A stretch of 6,110 nucleotides of DNA, taken from Paludibacteraceae bacterium. Lineage in GTDB: Bacteria; Bacteroidota; Bacteroidia; Bacteroidales; Paludibacteraceae. A program made the position numbers and the translations under genes. Below the pieces are notes generated by a model. That model worked only from the letters and a program-made list of their open reading frames with translations. It had not been told where the DNA came from and made no database searches. Positions 5,282 through 6,110 of the stretch are shown piece after piece. The stretch lies in NCBI GenBank assembly GCA_017402895.1, contig JAFPLG010000139.1:1-6110 (forward strand), read 5' to 3'. How positions within the stretch are numbered: the stretch's first letter is position 1; each line of letters starts with the position of its first letter.

Positions 5282-5286
5282 ATGAT

Positions 5287-5919
5287 TTAATTTTTTCTCG
5301 CTTCGCGGAGCGCTTCTTCGCGTTCGCGACAGGTTCCACATACGCCGCAGGGCTTATCACCTCCGCGGTAACAACTCCATGTCTCGTCGTAGTTGATGCC
5401 GAGTTTTAGGCCATGACGCACGATATCCGTCTTGGTGATATGCGTATAGGGTGTGAGCAGTCGAACATTATTCCATGTTCCGGCCTGTACTGCCTGATCC
5501 ATTGCCTCTACAAACTCGGGACGACAATCTGGATAGATCGTATGGTCGCCCGCATGATTGGCCAGCATGATATACTGTAGTTTCTCGTTTTCGGCGATGC
5601 CGGCCGCGATAGATAGCATGATGCCGTTGCGGAAGGGAACGACCGTCGAACGCATGTTCTCATCGTCGTAGTTGCCCTCGGGAATAGCATCAGCGCCTTC
5701 CAGTAGCGAGGAGTGAAACAGCTCCTTGAAGAAGGGCAGACGGATTATCTTATGCGGAATACCGAGCCGCTCACAATGCAGACGGGCAAAAGCTAACTCC
5801 TTGTCATTGTGATTACTGCCGTAGTGGAACGAAACAGCCAAGGCGATACGGTCCTGGTATTCGTAGAGCAGGGTGGTGGAGTCCAGTCCACCCGATAGAA
5901 CAATCAGACTATCTTTCAT
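5287..5919 (-). CDS. queC: 7-cyano-7-deazaguanine (preQ0) synthase
   Basis: ATP-dependent enzyme that converts 7-carboxy-7-deazaguanine and ammonia to preQ0. The 210-residue protein begins [14 protein letters not shown], with the PP-loop ATP-binding motif SGGLDS at 9-14. VPFRN at 94-98 and DCRPEF at 131-136 are family-conserved. The C-terminal zinc site has Cys183, Cys191, Cys194 and Cys197 in [16 protein letters not shown]. The length is close to the usual 220. Its ATG at 5919 overlaps the queF stop by 11 bp, which implies translational coupling and a shared transcript. The transcript probably starts upstream of queF, outside the window; no promoter was seen between queF and queC. Assignment is secure. 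Confidence 0.97.
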   Translation of the reverse strand: MKDSLIVLSGGLDSTTLLYEYQDRIALAVSFHYGSNHNDKELAFARLHCERLGIPHKIIRLPFFKELFHSSLLEGADAIPEGNYDDENMRSTVVPFRNGIMLSIAAGIAENEKLQYIMLANHAGDHTIYPDCRPEFVEAMDQAVQAGTWNNVRLLTPYTHITKTDIVRHGLKLGINYDETWSCYRGGDKPCGVCGTCREREEALREARKN

Positions 5920-6110
5920 ATGCTTTGCTGAATTGTTCGCGGAGACGTTGTTCTTTTAACGCTTCGTGATCCTTGTCTGCGTAGTTGGCAAAGGGGTAGA
6001 TGCTGATACCTCCGCGCGGCATGAAATAACCGGTCACCTCCAGGTACTTTGGGTTCATTAGTCGCACCAGGTCCTTCATGATGATATTTACGCAGTCTTC
6101 GTGGAAGTCA
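5909..6110 (-). CDS. queF: NADPH-dependent preQ0 reductase, C-terminal part only
   Basis: Reduces preQ0 to preQ1 with NADPH, the step committing the nitrile product to queuosine tRNA modification. The gene enters from the right edge; 66 codons are visible before the TAG at 5911-5909. The visible part contains [14 protein letters not shown], whose His-Glu (codons 6103-6098) matches the conserved pair containing the substrate-binding Glu97 of the B. subtilis enzyme, followed by [22 protein letters not shown], a conserved C-terminal stretch. The catalytic Cys and Asp should lie upstream and cannot be checked here. If the protein is the short, single-domain form of about 150 residues, roughly 85 are missing. 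It overlaps queC by 11 bp. Short QueF, rather than the GTP cyclohydrolase FolE-type relative, is supported by these motifs and the operon. Confidence 0.93.
   Translation of the reverse strand, partial: DFHEDCVNIIMKDLVRLMNPKYLEVTGYFMPRGGISIYPFANYADKDHEALKEQRLREQFSKAYER

Noticed and set aside
5248..5286. preQ1 riboswitch before queD
   Set aside because: The gap is only 39 bp and made of an AT-rich tandem repeat, with no room for the aptamer. If one exists it should be upstream of queF, outside the window.

Overview
The window reads as a chromosomal housekeeping segment from a member of Bacteroidota, most likely order Bacteroidales. The support is two exact matches to the Bacteroidetes promoter form (TTTG, 20 bp, TAnnTTTG), start codons without Shine-Dalgarno sequences, protein sequences of clear Bacteroidales type, and a mid-range base composition. 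A family such as Prevotellaceae is possible, but I cannot settle it from sequence alone. I see no mobile element, tRNA, rRNA or CRISPR array.

Left part (1-927): the 5' end and most of an NAD kinase gene (nadK) lie on the minus strand, with the C-terminus cut off by the window edge. A 125-bp intergenic region separates it from the divergent pdxJ. It carries two back-to-back promoters whose -33 boxes are only 6 bp apart.

Middle part (928-4191, plus strand): a tightly packed run of pdxJ (pyridoxine 5'-phosphate synthase), exbB and exbD (proton-driven inner-membrane motor), a TonB/TolA-like energy transducer whose start overlaps exbD by 20 bp, and a DJ-1/PfpI-family protein. No internal promoter was seen, so one transcript from the pdxJ promoter is the simplest reading. 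The motor genes would energise TonB-dependent outer-membrane transport or envelope integrity.

Right part (4222-6110, minus strand): a queuosine-precursor operon transcribed as queF (partial), queC, queD, queE. It encodes the steps after GTP cyclohydrolase: QueD makes 6-carboxytetrahydropterin, QueE makes 7-carboxy-7-deazaguanine, QueC makes preQ0, and QueF reduces preQ0 to preQ1. The two operons converge on a 16-bp-stem bidirectional terminator that contains the last codons and the stop codon of queE.

Every gene has a recognisable family, so I did not find an undescribed gene system. The unusual signal is between the genes. All four genuine intergenic spacers inside the two operons (before exbB, exbD, queD and queE) consist of degenerate short tandem repeats with periods of 7 to 10 bp running up to the start codon. 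The clearest is a 10-bp CCTAGG repeat whose last unit contains the queE ATG.
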